This document shows positions 19,929 through 31,648 of a stretch of 64,000 nt of DNA, one piece after another. Position 1 is the stretch's first letter, and each line of letters opens with the position of its first letter. The notes beneath the pieces were generated by a model. That model saw nothing but the letters and a program-made list of their open reading frames with translations. It ran no database searches and was not told where the DNA came from. The position numbers and the translations under genes are program-made. The stretch is from Gliomastix tumulicola (Eukaryota; Ascomycota; Sordariomycetes; Hypocreales; Bionectriaceae), in the NCBI GenBank assembly GCA_001599755.1, contig BCHX01000002.1:1364001-1428000 (forward strand), written 5' to 3'.

Positions 19929-21877
19929 TCACATCTGACTGTCAAGGCCATTCTTATACGCTGCCAACGCTCGCTCCCTCACCTGCTTGTGCTCAACCAT
20001 TGGCTCGGGATATCCTGCCTCCTTTGCGATGTTGCCCGACCCACGAGCATACGGCTCGTGAATGGCCTTGCCTTCGACCTTGGCAAGCTCCGGCACCCAC
20101 CTCCGGATGTACTCTCCCTCAGGGTCGAACTTCTCGCTCTGGAGCGTCGGGTTGAACACGCGGAAGTACGGCTGGGGATCGACGCCCACGCTGGCGCTGA
20201 AGCCCCAGCCACCGTTGTTACTCGCGAAATCGCCATCGATGAGGTGCTCCATGAAGTAGCGCTCGCCCTTGCGCCAGTCGATGAGCAGGTCCTTGGAGAT
20301 GAACGAGGCGACAATCATGCGGCAGCGGTTGTGCATGTAGCCTGTGTGGTTGAGCTGCCTCATGGCGGCGTCCACGATGGGAAAGCCAGTCCGCCCTTCG
20401 CACCAGGCGGCGAAATCGTCCTCGTCGTAGGACCAGGCGATGTTGGAGTATTCTGCCTTCCACGGTTTGTTCATGCTGGTACTGGAGTTAGCTTCACGAC
20501 TCAGCCAGGTTTGAGAGGGCAGTGAGTGTCGTACCAGACATAGGGCCAGTTGACGAGAACATGCTTGTAGAAGTCACGCCAGGCGACTTCGCTGATCCAG
20601 GTCTGGATGCCATCGTTGCCACCGTTCAACTTCTTCGTCTTGTTCCGATCCCGCGCAGTGCGAACACAGGTCCGAGCACTGATCGTGCCGCTGGACAGGT
20701 GAACAGACAGGCACGAGGTGCCGTTGTCTGCGGGGATGTTGCGCTCGTTGTGGTAGCTCCCGATCATCTCCTGGCAAAACTTGTCGAGCCGATGAACGGC
20801 CTCATGCTCCCCACAGGGCCATAGAGCGTGGAACTTCTTCTTCTCGTCGGCTGTGAGCGTCTTGTTCTTGGGCGCGTCGGGGATGGTGCAGTCGAACAGC
20901 TTCTTGTACTGCTTGCGCGCGGTGGCCGGGTTCTTGCTCGGCGGGTCGAAGAGCTCGAGCAGGTCGAGGTTGTCGTGGATGTGAGCAACCCAGCTGCGGT
21001 ACCAGGGTGTGTAGACGGCGTACTGCCTGCCAGTGCCTGTCTGGAGGGCGCCCGGGGGCACAATGCATGTGTCATGGACCGCCTCGAAGGCCTTGCCGTT
21101 CTCCGAGAGATCCCTGACCATACGTGCTTCCCTGCGCAGCTCGTCTACCTCGTACTCCATGTTGGCGTACAGGTGGCTCGCACCCCACTCCTCCATGAGC
21201 TCAAGAATGCGATCGGGTATCTTCTTCCTCTTCCCCACGGTCTCGACGTACAGCGGGATATCTAGCGCGTCGAGATCCTTCTTCAGCACTTCGAGGGTGC
21301 GGAGGGTGAAGTCGACCCGCACAGGAGACGTCAAGTGAGCCTCGAAGTCCTGCGGGCTGACGATGTACAAGCAAATAAGGGGAACGCCGGCCTCCTTTGC
21401 CTTCTCGCTGGCGAGTGCCAACGCCCTGTTGTCGTTGTGGCGGAGGTCCATCTTGAACCAGTGCACGACGGCCTTCTCGACGTCCACCTTCCTCCGTTCT
21501 CCTACCGTGTCTTCAAGGGCGGAGACCAGCTCCTCGATTGGGCGCGTGATCTCATTGTTGGCGTAGGCGTGGGCGCGGGCATTGCTCATCTCGGGCGGGT
21601 AGTACTTTCGCAGGACAATGCCATGCTTCTCAGCCTCGTCGGCGAGAGGATGATGCTGGGTGATCGATGATGAAGCATTGCCTGTCTTTGCCTTTTTGCT
21701 GGAGCTGCCGTTGGCTTGGGCCGGCGAGGCGGACTTTCGTTTCGCTGCCTTGGGCGGCATCGTTGTGAAGGGAGCGGCTGTGGATAGATTCTTTGCGCGA
21801 ACGGATGTGACGATTGGGGTCGAAAATCGCTGTGGTATGAACACAGTGCTAGAGAGGAAGTTACGAAAAACTGGCAT
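19929..21877 (-). CDS. phr1: CPD DNA photolyase (deoxyribodipyrimidine photo-lyase)
   Basis: Exons 20535-21877 and 19929-20475, joined across a 59-nt intron (GTACGA...CAG; Cys at the junction), give 629 residues from the first ATG or 590 from the ATG at 21758-21760. The antenna domain starts at KAVVHWFKMDLRHNDNRAL. The FAD domain holds NGTSCLSVHLSSGTIS, NGGNDGIQTWISEVAWRDFY, GRTGFPIVDAAMRQ, GYMHNRCRMIVASF and DFASNNGGWGFSASVGVDPQ, the class I photolyase signatures. It closely resembles Neurospora phr and should repair cyclobutane pyrimidine dimers using light. The upstream ATG (MPVFRNFLSSTVFIPQRFS) adds a basic, hydroxylated, acid-free presequence; the second start gives MPPKAAKRKSASPAQ with a nuclear-type basic motif. 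The gene is divergent from NEJ1. Confidence 0.93.
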
Positions 21878-23480
21878 ATGAATTCGGCAGACACAGTCAC
21901 GCTTCACGAGGAGATGAAAGAAAATGCAAGCGGGAAGGGCGCGAATGTTTGCTGAGGAGCAGCTGAGGAGCAGCTGAGCTTCTTTGTAGCGCCTACCCTC
22001 CCTACCTTAAGCCCCCTGCCTTAGTCAATGAATGGTACATGCAGCCACCCAGGCGGCTCACTGTGAGCACTACATGAGGTAGTGCGACGCTCCATTAGGC
22101 GGCATTGCTTCTTTTTCTAAGCTTAGGCTCTGCGATGGCAGGGAGAAATTCGATGTCGGGTGCGTCATGGAAGTTCTGGCGATCGACGGGTCCACTAGAG
22201 CCAATCTTAGATCCCGAGGCGCCCAGAGTTCAGCTCAGATCTCATCGACTCTGGCATCGGGAAGGGACGCTGGGATCGCTTGGTTACGGGTAGTGAGGTC
22301 TGAAGTTATTCATACACCTTGAAGTCGTGACGATCAGGTATGTACGGCATGTCATCGAGCAGACAGTTGAAAGGCTGCCTAGGTCGAGTTCTCCTCACAT
22401 GCCTGAATGTGCTAAACCTGCCGGCAGACGGTGAGACTGTCGGGACCCTCTCCGACAGATGCTCTTCAGATGCGTAGCTGTCTCTCTCAAATATCTGTTG
22501 TAATCTAGGTTTCACATTTCTAGATGCTTTTCCTGGATTGTGAGGGGTTACTGCGAAACTCGCCCTGGAAGGCAGACGACCTCCTTCTTGTCGAGGCCGC
22601 CAGTGATGTCAATGCGCCACACCAGGCTCGGAAACCAGAGGCAAATGGTGGTGAGGAACCAACAGAAAGTGCAGCTAGACACAGACGGACTAGTACGCAC
22701 CGACGATTGTCGGGATCCGAGAGGCGACGAAGCCAACGCAGACGCACATAAAAGGCGTGTTGCCCCAGGCCGCGATGTGTCCTTCACGCTGGTGTTATTG
22801 GTGGATTTGCTGCTGGAGCTTGTTGCGCCGTGACAATTAGTGATCATGCCGGCCCTGTACCTCTCCACGCAAATAACGCGGGGAGGTACCTGCTTCCCAC
22901 TTTCGCTCGTGAGGAAGTCGCGATGACCCACTGTTGCCTCCAGGCACACATGCTGCCCATGGCCATCAGAGAAGGAGCAATCAACGCGTCCAGAGGTACT
23001 TCTTTCCTTTCTTAAGAATCTGAGTTGTTCGGAAGCCTCCCCAACAGCACCTTCGTCTCTTTCCTCCGTCAATCCAGCCCTCTCTTCCTTTACGCCCCCC
23101 CCAGCATCACTAGCTCAGCCCTCACGACAGCACCTGGTTCCACGGCTTTGGTGCCGGATTTCGCTACTCGTCCGTCACCGCCCTCTTTCCTCAACGTTGT
23201 GGTCTCAGTCCCATCCAAAGCACCAAAATCTGGGCCAGCCGATTCGTGTTACCCGAGTCCTGCATACTCGCCGCCTCTTCGCTCAGTCATATCATCCATC
23301 CCCTTGACATCATCCACAAGAGCAAGGTCCGGGCCGGCTTCGACCGAAGGACGATCACGGCCTGAGGCCACGAGATAACTACACACAAAAGTCAACGTCA
23401 AACAATATATGTTAGACTTGGACTTGGACTTGGACTTGAAGGAAGATTTACCCCTACATATCAAACATATATCCACCATC
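21878..23480. other. Divergent region between photolyase and NEJ1
   Basis: 1.6 kb separate two head-to-head DNA-repair genes. I see no conserved protein on either strand. A tandem TTGGACTTGGACTTGGACTTG run (23418-23439) sits just before the NEJ1 start and is in frame with an upstream ATG at 23409; it would add an artificial-looking LDLDLDL leader. I prefer the ATG at 23481. Confidence 0.5.
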
Positions 23481-25064
23481 ATGTCATCCATCTATACCTG
23501 GCGGGCTCTACCATTGGGCGTCAACGGCGACGTTCCCACGCTTCTTGCATCCATCCAAGTGGGCACGGCTGCATATACCGTGCGTGTGACTGACATGGCC
23601 AACATCTGGGTTGAGAGTCTCGAGCGCAGACAGATCTGCATGCGGGCTTGGGGAGAGAACACTTCGATCGATCCGAGCGATACCCCTGAGAATATGACCA
23701 AGTTCCTCGACAGCCTGCGCTCGGCCCTGGATCCGTCCCACCAAGACCACGGCCTGACTTCGATGAGTCTGTCGCCCGCTGGACCATCTGGCGACGATGC
23801 AGACGGCCTGATTCTGAACATCACCTGCGAGCTGCCTGGACTGTCTCCCTTGAAGTGGCCGGTGCAGCTCAAGAAGCAACCTTCCTCCTCACTGGCTGGG
23901 AACCTTGTTCTCCCCCTGATTCAGGGGCAGTACGCGCGAGCACACGAGGTTGAAGTTTTGACTGAGATGCTGTCTCAGAAGGATGGTATCATCACGAAGC
24001 TTCTGGACAAACTCGAGAGCACCGGCACAGGCCTAGAGCATGTCTTCAATACGTTGTCGAGCAAGAAAAAGGTCAGTAGAGCCACAGCCGAAGCCAAGGT
24101 CAAAGGACTCGCACCTTTTGATCAGAGTTCCTGGCGGAGTAACAGCCTGAAGTCGGCGTACGAACCCGAGAATACTGTGTCTCTCTTGGCCAATGTTTTC
24201 GGAAGTGACGGACTGGATCTCAACATGGCGTTTGAGGCTGAGAGCTCTACAGTTCTTGACGGCTGGTGGCATAGCTTGAAGGGCACTGTACAAATACCCC
24301 ATCGCACCCAAACAACCAAGTCGGAGCAGAAACGGGAGACAGCACCACCAGCCTCAAGTACGGAGGCTGATGACGAGGATGATTTTCAGGCTCAACCTTC
24401 CTCCCCAGCCGCTGCTGCGTCAAAACCTTCTGCCAAACCCCAGGACCTAGACGATATGTCAACAGCTAGCGAGTCCGGCCAAGATGAACCAGACGGCAAG
24501 TCTCACAGCACCAAGATCCCTATGCAGCCGGCCGGCGGCAAGATAGGGCGTATTGGGGGTATTGGACCTCGAAAACAAGTGGAAGAAAAGCCGTCCTCAT
24601 CCTCAGTGGGCAAAAGCAAATCAAGAACAGAACCGAAGGAGTCAGACACTGCTACAGACGCATCTGATAATGAAGGAGGAGTGCAAGATGTCCCAGACTC
24701 ACCCCCAGTGCAGAGCAAGTCGAAGGTCCCCGCAAGAGGCAAAATTGGGCGCATTGGAGGGCGCAGTGCAACCTCCGTTTCTGAAACAGAACCTTCACTC
24801 CCGAAACAAATCAGTGAAGATACACCAGATATTTCAAGGCCATCGCATGCACCCAAGCTGGGGATGATCGGAAAGGGGTCCAAGAAAGGATCAACGGCAG
24901 ACCCCAAGGACGAGAACGACGAGCGTGGCCGAAAGCCACAGACCGCAGAGCCTAGCCACCGAGAAACGTCAGCTGAACGGGCGGACCGTCGACGGGAAGA
25001 GCTCAAACGGGACCTTGAGAAGAAGGCAGCGGCGGGGCCTACCAAGAAGAAACGCAAGTTCTAG
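23481..25064 (+). CDS. nej1: Non-homologous end-joining factor NEJ1 / XLF
   Basis: A single exon of 527 residues from MSSIYTWRALPL. The head domain (about 1-140) shows the filamentous-fungal XLF pattern: GTAAYTVRVTDMANIWVESL, ERRQICMRAWGENTSIDPSD, then LILNITCELPGLSPLKWPVQ. A coiled-coil follows (about 150-190: HEVEVLTEMLSQKDGIITKL), then a conserved block with GTGLEHVFNTLSSKKKVSRA and a long disordered tail. The tail carries KIGRIGG at 24540-24560 and 24741-24761 and KLGMIGK at 24855-24875, and ends in KKKRKF, the basic C-terminal type that contacts Ku in XLF proteins. NEJ1 acts with ligase IV-Lif1 and Ku in double-strand-break joining in the nucleus. An in-frame ATG at 23409 would add 24 low-complexity residues. 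Confidence 0.85.
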   Translation: MSSIYTWRALPLGVNGDVPTLLASIQVGTAAYTVRVTDMANIWVESLERRQICMRAWGENTSIDPSDTPENMTKFLDSLRSALDPSHQDHGLTSMSLSPAGPSGDDADGLILNITCELPGLSPLKWPVQLKKQPSSSLAGNLVLPLIQGQYARAHEVEVLTEMLSQKDGIITKLLDKLESTGTGLEHVFNTLSSKKKVSRATAEAKVKGLAPFDQSSWRSNSLKSAYEPENTVSLLANVFGSDGLDLNMAFEAESSTVLDGWWHSLKGTVQIPHRTQTTKSEQKRETAPPASSTEADDEDDFQAQPSSPAAAASKPSAKPQDLDDMSTASESGQDEPDGKSHSTKIPMQPAGGKIGRIGGIGPRKQVEEKPSSSSVGKSKSRTEPKESDTATDASDNEGGVQDVPDSPPVQSKSKVPARGKIGRIGGRSATSVSETEPSLPKQISEDTPDISRPSHAPKLGMIGKGSKKGSTADPKDENDERGRKPQTAEPSHRETSAERADRRREELKRDLEKKAAAGPTKKKRKF

Positions 25065-28000
25065 CGGCAGGCGTCTCCGATGTCTCTCCGACGCTGGCTC
25101 TTCCAGAACGATGGATACACTCGTCACGACTGGTCCGGGACACAAATTCGCACCACCAGTCTAGCTCCTAGCCCCAGGGCAGGCAGCCTGTACGTGTACA
25201 CCCTTCTCATGAGGTGGACCCGTCGTTGTCTCCGGCTCAGACACTGGTGTCATACAGGCGAGACACTCCCGCCTTGTGACAGACCCTTGGATGGATATGG
25301 TCACTATTTGTACGCCTCGATAAGAGACAAGCACACGTTACAGCTGTTTCGTTCGACTGCGTCCAAAGCACACTATCAGGTCTCTCTTTTGCAGCCATGT
25401 CCACGTCAAAGTCCAAAAGCTTGGGGGTCGCTCTAGTGATGATGGGACCAAGAGGGAGGACATGGTCCTCTGTGCAAAGACTTCTAGTCACGAGGCCAAG
25501 GCAGGATGGGCAAAGGGGGTGGTCTTGACCAGTCTCCACCGACTCAACACTGCGGCTGGAGTTGAGGAAGAGAGATCAACGCCCGTCTGACGGCATCAGA
25601 CTCTTCGAAGGCGGGATTTATGGCAAGCGCGGATGTTCGACGCAGTTCATTGGACAGCTCTGGGGTGCTCAAGTGTCTTTCGAGTGACTTGAAGGGTACA
25701 TGAGCTCCCAAGTCGCCATGTACCGTCTACAAACCGGCTTCAAACATGACCTGTCACTTCGTACGCCTTTGACGCTAGAGGCAATGTCTGTCTAGAGAGT
25801 TCTGAGTTGGAGGGGAGTCTAGTTAAGGTGCAGATCCGCGGATTGAGCAAGTTTCTTGCCTCGCGTAGATGCAGTCTCTCAAGGCCATGCATGAAGAGGC
25901 GTACGCTATGGGTCGTCGAGACTCTGTTCCTCAAAACACGCTATACTCCATCAAGCTCAGACAACTTACCGACCTGATCTTGGTAGAGGGCGTCCCCGTC
26001 GCGAAGGGCGCTTACGAATGCTGAGCACACACAAAGGGTGGTGGAAAAAGCAAGGTTGTGCTTGCAGGCGAGTCGATCGGCACACCATCACTTGCTCCGT
26101 GGCATCCCTCCACGTCAGAATGCTGGTTCAGAACCATCAGTCGAACATGAGAATGCACTCGAAGCTCCCCTGCGGGGCTGCTTCGACCTGACTTGGGCCC
26201 ATCGATGGACCGGACAAGGGAGAGTCTTCGTGTGCTCTGTCCTGAATGCTGGACTAGATCGACACCTAAGCTCTCAAGTCTCGCCGTCAAAACCAGGCTT
26301 GCCATGCCGCGGATCGGAGCTCTCAACCCCGGTGGCCAGAGCTAGGCTACGGTGAGAAGGGAGACCGCTAGTGTCGTTAAGAACCTCAGTTTTTCGCCCT
26401 CTCGTACGCTAAGCCCAAAGGTTCTTGAGGATCAAGTCCCCTCCCAACCAAGCAGTTGGAAGGGCTCACCGCCCAGACCTATCCTCTCAGGGTCGTATCC
26501 CCCCTGCTCGCTCATGGAATAACCATGCTACAAGCCTGCTTCCAACGGCCCCGAGAAGGCACATGTCTATTCTCTCATAGACATCCACCCCCACAGATCC
26601 ATAGCTTGCTGGGCATGGCAGTCGGCCTGGGCTCTGGGGCCCATGGGCAGATAGGCGACGGATGCTCCATCTCATCCAGATTGTATCATCGGTACTTAAT
26701 GTGCGGTATGAACGGGCTGAAGAAGGAAGGTACACTGTCCGTCTACCATGCACATTCATCGCCCCCTCCCCTTGACTCGGTCACGAGGCAAGACCGGGGC
26801 ATGGGCGTGCATGCTTGGAAATATTCTGTTGAGGAGGGGGCCAACTATCAGCCAATCAAAAGCTACGGGGTTTCGGAGGGCAGAGCAGATGAGAAACTAG
26901 TACTGTCTGTGCTTCGACGCCCGCATGCGAGGTGATGACTTTCAGTATCCTGGATGGTGGTTGCTCGTATGCAACCCTTACGACTGGCTGACATCCAGCG
27001 AGCTACTCAAGCACGCCTCGGGAATCTTTGCCCCCTTGTCCAGTCCCAAGGGATCATCTCTTCCGCCTCATCATAGGGTCCGCAACGACTTTAGACTCGG
27101 CCCACGTCTCGAACGTAGCGTCAGTATTAGCTTAACGTCGAGCGTCGGGGAGATTCAGCCGTCACTAAGGACGGAGGCTAGGCTATGAAGTCTGGCACTA
27201 TTCACCATACCACGAGACTGTCCACGCTAGCAAGACTGAGACGAGAAATCGTGGACTTCTAGTCGAGTTCTGGGCGCCATTGTCGACCAAGGTAGACCTT
27301 GAGTTCTCGGAGGCTTCCAGAGCTTACGGGCCAACGCCAACACACCCTTGGGGAGCTAGTAGATGCAACCTCACGGAGTCGCGGCGTCTCCACCAGAGGA
27401 AGGCGGGCGCTCGTCAGAAGACGAGGTATTCAGACCATGAAAGCGTCCGAAGAATATGATCTATCACAATTCGTCGGGAAAGACGTCGGCCTGGCTCTCG
27501 AAAACAGGCCCAAGGTGGCTAGAACAGAAGCTCTGCTAGCTCTGCTAGCTCTGCTTCGCGAACGCTAACTAGAACGGAGGGTAACATTGGATATGCGTAT
27601 GCAATGTCAGAAGATGGAGAGGGGGGAGGGGGGAGGGGTAGATGAGAGTTGGAATCTTGTTCGTCAGGATCCATGCTCAGGCCCAGGAGATATGTCATCT
27701 CCTCGGTGTGAATCCATCCCTGCGATGGTTCTCTCGCCTTCCACGGCTCGCTTGGACGCTGGAGGGATTGGAGTGGCGTTCGGCGCAGTGACTGTGCTCC
27801 TCACTTCCTTGCCCCTTCCCTGTACGTCTTGCAGGACGCTGCAGACTAGCGTGCCGACCTCACCATTGTTGAGCTCATGCCTCGTCATCAGCGTATCCTC
27901 CTAGGCAAAGAGGTGTGGCTGGGCCGAACTTGGGAAGTGCAGCAGGCCGGGCCCCTGGCCCTGCATGGCAGCATCTCGCAATTTGCACACGATGCTAGAG

Positions 28001-29460
28001 CTCGTCAGGAGAGCCCCTTGCCCTAGCATATGTATATGCCTGTACTGTACACGATCGGGCCGGGGGAAATTCACAGGCAATTTGCAGGCAATTGACAGCA
28101 CTGCACAGCACCGCCCACACTCTCAGCACTCGCACAAGATCCTTGGACCCTGGCCCGTGTGATCTACCGGAGATTCACCTGCTGGGATACGTTGAGTGTT
28201 ATCGCAGATCAAGGTAGCATTCGAGTGTCGCCAGAGTGGGTTGGGCAGCAATGTGACCTCCTGGTGGCGATCGATCAATGAACGTGGGCGAAATGGGATG
28301 AGATTTGGAGCTAGATGGCGAGATGGTACCCCGATCCTGGTGAAGGCCAGGGTTCCTCCCGATCGAGGGTTGCCTTACGTGCTCCCTGCCCGGATTTCTG
28401 TACACAGTGGGAGCCAGTGTGAAATCTACGCTGTGTACATGGGTGAGGGCACTGTCCAGCGAGGACTGCATACGGTTATAGTGCTAGCCCTCCATCAGCC
28501 TGGACTCGGACCCATCGACGTGCATAGTCACACCTACCTCCCATGTTGGTTTTGCATGCGGTCAGAAAACCAGCTGCCCGTCCCATGGATTCGTGGCTGC
28601 GGCCTGCGGAGGACATGGCAGCCAACATGGCCTGTCCTTGCTCCGAAATTTCCCAGCTCTGCGGGAAGCCCCAGAAGAAGCAATTTGCAAAAAACACACC
28701 ACACCGCCTGCAGCATGGGACTAGTCGGTTCTTGTACTGGGTTGGCATGCAGGTGGTGCATATACGGTAGTTCCTGCGCAAGCAAGGCACAGTCGCTTCC
28801 TTTTTTTTTTTTTTTTCCTTTTTTTCAGAGGTCAATCAATACAACAAGGGGTGGTTCAATTCATTCTGTCTGTCTGTCTGTCTGCAGGGGGGAAATGTGA
28901 GGGGGAAATCGTTGCTTCTGCCAGGGAGGGGCCGCGTCCACACCCTTTCACTCAGCACACCCCCCTTTTTCTCAACAGCTAAACTAACTAGTTCCCTTCA
29001 GCTTTGCCTTCCGCAGAGTATGTGATTTTGTGACGATTTTGTGCATCCAGCTCCAGTGTCCGTCCAATCAGCATGAAGGAATTACAAAGGGAAAAAAACG
29101 CATGCATTCTCCAAGAGACGAGACAACGATCGTAAGAGGCTCAAACAGGGGAGCGAAAAAAAAAAAAAAGCAAGCAGCAGTAGATAAGAGATGCTGAGAA
29201 AAATGAGTCCCGTTTCCGTCCTTTGATAGGAAGCAGGAGGCGGAGTGAGATCAAGATGCAGCGTGTCCGAAGAGGTTGTTGTAGGGTGTGCATCTCCATT
29301 AGAGAGCTAGCATGCTGAGGAGAGTAGCATCGTGTAGAGAGATACTTAACGAGCGAGTGGTAAAGGGATTGCAGGTAGAGAACGAATAGAGATGAAGAGT
29401 AAGTAGAGCGTGCGGTTCGACGATTTTGCAAATCAGAGCGAAAACGGGAAAGAGTCCCTC
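25065..29460. other. 4.4-kb gene-poor region
   Basis: No frame on either strand reads like a conserved protein. The longest, 28196-28900 (+), is Cys/Trp/Arg-rich and looks random. Small repeats include AGCTCTGCT x3 near 27530-27555, a GGGGGAG run at 27618-27636, TCTG x5 at 28866-28884, and poly-T/poly-A tracts at 28801-28816 and 29157-29169. The last few hundred bases before 29461 must include the 3' UTR of the forkhead gene. Confidence 0.5.
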
Positions 29461-31648
29461 CTAGTAAGGATGCTGCTGCTGGCCGGGACTCACGCCGTAC
29501 ACGTTCTGCTGCCCATTACCAGCATCACCAGCATCACCACCACCACCGCAGCCGTTCTCGTCGTCACCGTGGCTCGCGCCGGGCATGATGTTGGGCGGGT
29601 ATCCGACGTGGACGTGCTGCGTGCCGAACGGGAACTCGGGCTCGAGCGTCTGGAGGAGGCCGTGGTATCCGGGGAGCATGACGTTGCCGTAGCCGCCATT
29701 AGCACCACTCTCGGCCGGAGGAGGAGGAGGAGGAGGGGAGGGCGGCGTGGTCGTCGACTCGCGCTTGATGGGCGTGCCCTGGGCCATCATGGCCTCGTGC
29801 ATGAGCTGCTCCCGGTACGGATCCGAGGAAGAACACGAAGAGGGAGTAGGGTAGTAGTGGGACGTCGGAGGCCGCATCATGGACCCTGCGCCGCTCGAAT
29901 GGTGGTGCTGATGATGATGATGATGGTGCAGGCTGGCGACGCGCGAGTTATAGGGGCCAGAAGAAGAAGCAGCAGCAGCAGCAGTAGCAGCACGACGACG
30001 GCGGTGGTGGTGGTGGTGGTGGTAGGGGGAGGACGAGGACGAGGAGGGGGACGGGTAGGGCGAGCCCGGAGAGGAGCGGCGCGCGCGGCAGCTGCTGCTG
30101 CTGGACGTCTTGCTGCCGCGGTAGCGCGTCGTGCTCTGGATGCCGTGCTCGACGGCCCAGTCCTGGAGCGTCCACTCTGTCGAGCGCTTGGGTTCGCCCG
30201 AGATCTCGTCGATGAGCGGCGTCGTGGCGCCTCCGTTCTGCTCGGCCTCTTTGCGCTCGCGCTTGATGAAGCCCTGTACGTATGTGCAAAGTCAGTGGCC
30301 CGTTCCTCAGTGTAAAAGAAAAGGAAGGAAGTAAACTCACCCTGTTCATGCTGAGGTTGTGCCGGATGCTGTTCTGCCAGCCCTTGCCGCCGGCCTTGTG
30401 CTTGTCCGTGTTTTCGCGGAACCACTGGTAGATCTCCTGGAGGCTCATGCAGCGGTCGGCACGGCTCATGAGAGCGCGGAAGATGAGCTGGGCGTAGGGC
30501 GGTCCATCGGCGGCGGCGCCGCTGGAGGAGGTCGTAGGTGGACTGCCGCTGGCCGACTGGTTCACCATCTGCGCGCGGAGCGAGGCCGAGGCGAGCGCGG
30601 AGCGGCCCTGCTCGGTGGTCATGTAGAGGTGCTCCGGGGTCGAGCCAACAGTAGCGGCGGCGACGCTGCCCAGGAAGTGGTGATGAGGGTGGTGCTGGTG
30701 CTCGGGCATGTATGCGGCGGTGACCATGGACGGCAGGCAGTCGGAGGGCGAGGGAGCCGGGGAGCGAGGCGGCGCGTGGACGGTCATGATGCCGACGAAG
30801 TCGTCGAGGGGGCTCGCCGCGACGTGCTCGTAGTGCCACTCGGGCGAGGTGGCGAGGCTGCTGTCGGCGTCCGCGTCCGCGTCCGCGTCCGGGGAGGCCA
30901 GCTCAGGCGGCGAGGTAGGGCTCAGGCCGTGCCAGGGGTCGTCGGCGTGCGCGAGGTGGTCCGGGAGGTTGCTGAGGCTCGAGGCCCAGGAGACGGCGGG
31001 CGACGACGAGGGCGAGATGGAGGCGCCGCCGCTGCCCGGCGTGGACGTGCTGTCCCCGTAGGCGGCGAAGCTGTCCGTCGTCTCGTGGTGCTGCTGGTAG
31101 TGCTGATGATAGTGCTCACCGGCGCCGGCGGCGGCGTGCCAGAGGTACTGCTGCGGTTGTTGTTGTTGTTGGTGGTGGTGATGATGCTGGTGCAGTTGAA
31201 CGACGTGGTGCTCCTGGTGGTTCATCCCGGGGACGGCAGCGAGCAGCTCATCAGGGTCGCTGCGCATCGGTATATGCAGAGTCATCAGGGGAAAGGCGGG
31301 AGGAGAGGAGGGGGAGGAGGAGGAGTCACCACCACCACCACCACCACCACCACATCCACCACTACCGTGGAGGGCGGCGGCAGTGTCCTCGTGCTCAAGG
31401 CCGTGGAGGTGGTGTCCCTGATGGGGGCAGTAGCAGTGATAGTAGTCAGGGGAGTACTTCTGCTCCGAGAGCGGCTGCGCATCGACGGGCGTCTGGGGCA
31501 GCGATCCCGTCGTCTCAGGGTTGTCGGGCTCCTCCTCCTGCTTGGGGGCAACGTCCTGAGACGCGGCAAGCTCAAGGAACGGCTCGATGACGGAGGAGTT
31601 GTTGTAGTTGTCGGTGTTGTTGTTGTTGTTGTTGTTGAAGTCAGACAT
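29461..31648 (-). CDS. Forkhead (winged-helix) transcription factor
   Basis: Exons 30341-31648 and 29461-30273, with a 67-nt intron (GTGAGT...CAG, phase 0), encode 706 residues. The forkhead domain starts at about residue 386 (PPYAQLIFRALMSRADRCMS) and continues with LQEIYQWFRENTDKHKAGGK and GWQNSIRHNLSMNR; the intron falls right after this recognition helix and the next exon resumes with GFIKRERE. The helix H3 core (WQNSIRHNLS) is intact, so DNA binding is expected. The flanks are extreme low complexity: Asn run at the N-terminus, Gly run (about 95-105), His/Gln runs (about 155-195), DADADAD, then His, Ala, Ser and Pro runs in the C-terminal half. Fungal forkhead proteins control cell cycle, morphogenesis and conidiation. 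Large gene-poor flanks fit a developmental regulator, but the specific role is unknown. Confidence 0.9.

Noticed and set aside
22548..23072. 174-codon minus-strand frame between photolyase and NEJ1
   Set aside because: It has a hydrophobic stretch but no family resemblance, and it sits in the shared promoter region.
23409..23480. Upstream in-frame ATG of NEJ1 with an LDLDLDL leader
   Set aside because: The leader is a hexanucleotide repeat and the family normally begins close to the WRALPL motif.
28196..28900. 234-codon + strand frame in the gene-poor region
   Set aside because: Cys/Trp/Arg-rich with no domain, codon use unlike the real genes, and it runs through a poly-T tract.
29410..30315. 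301-codon open frame on the + strand over forkhead exon 2
   Set aside because: Same reason: low-complexity mirror of the coding strand, while the minus-strand frame carries the forkhead continuation.
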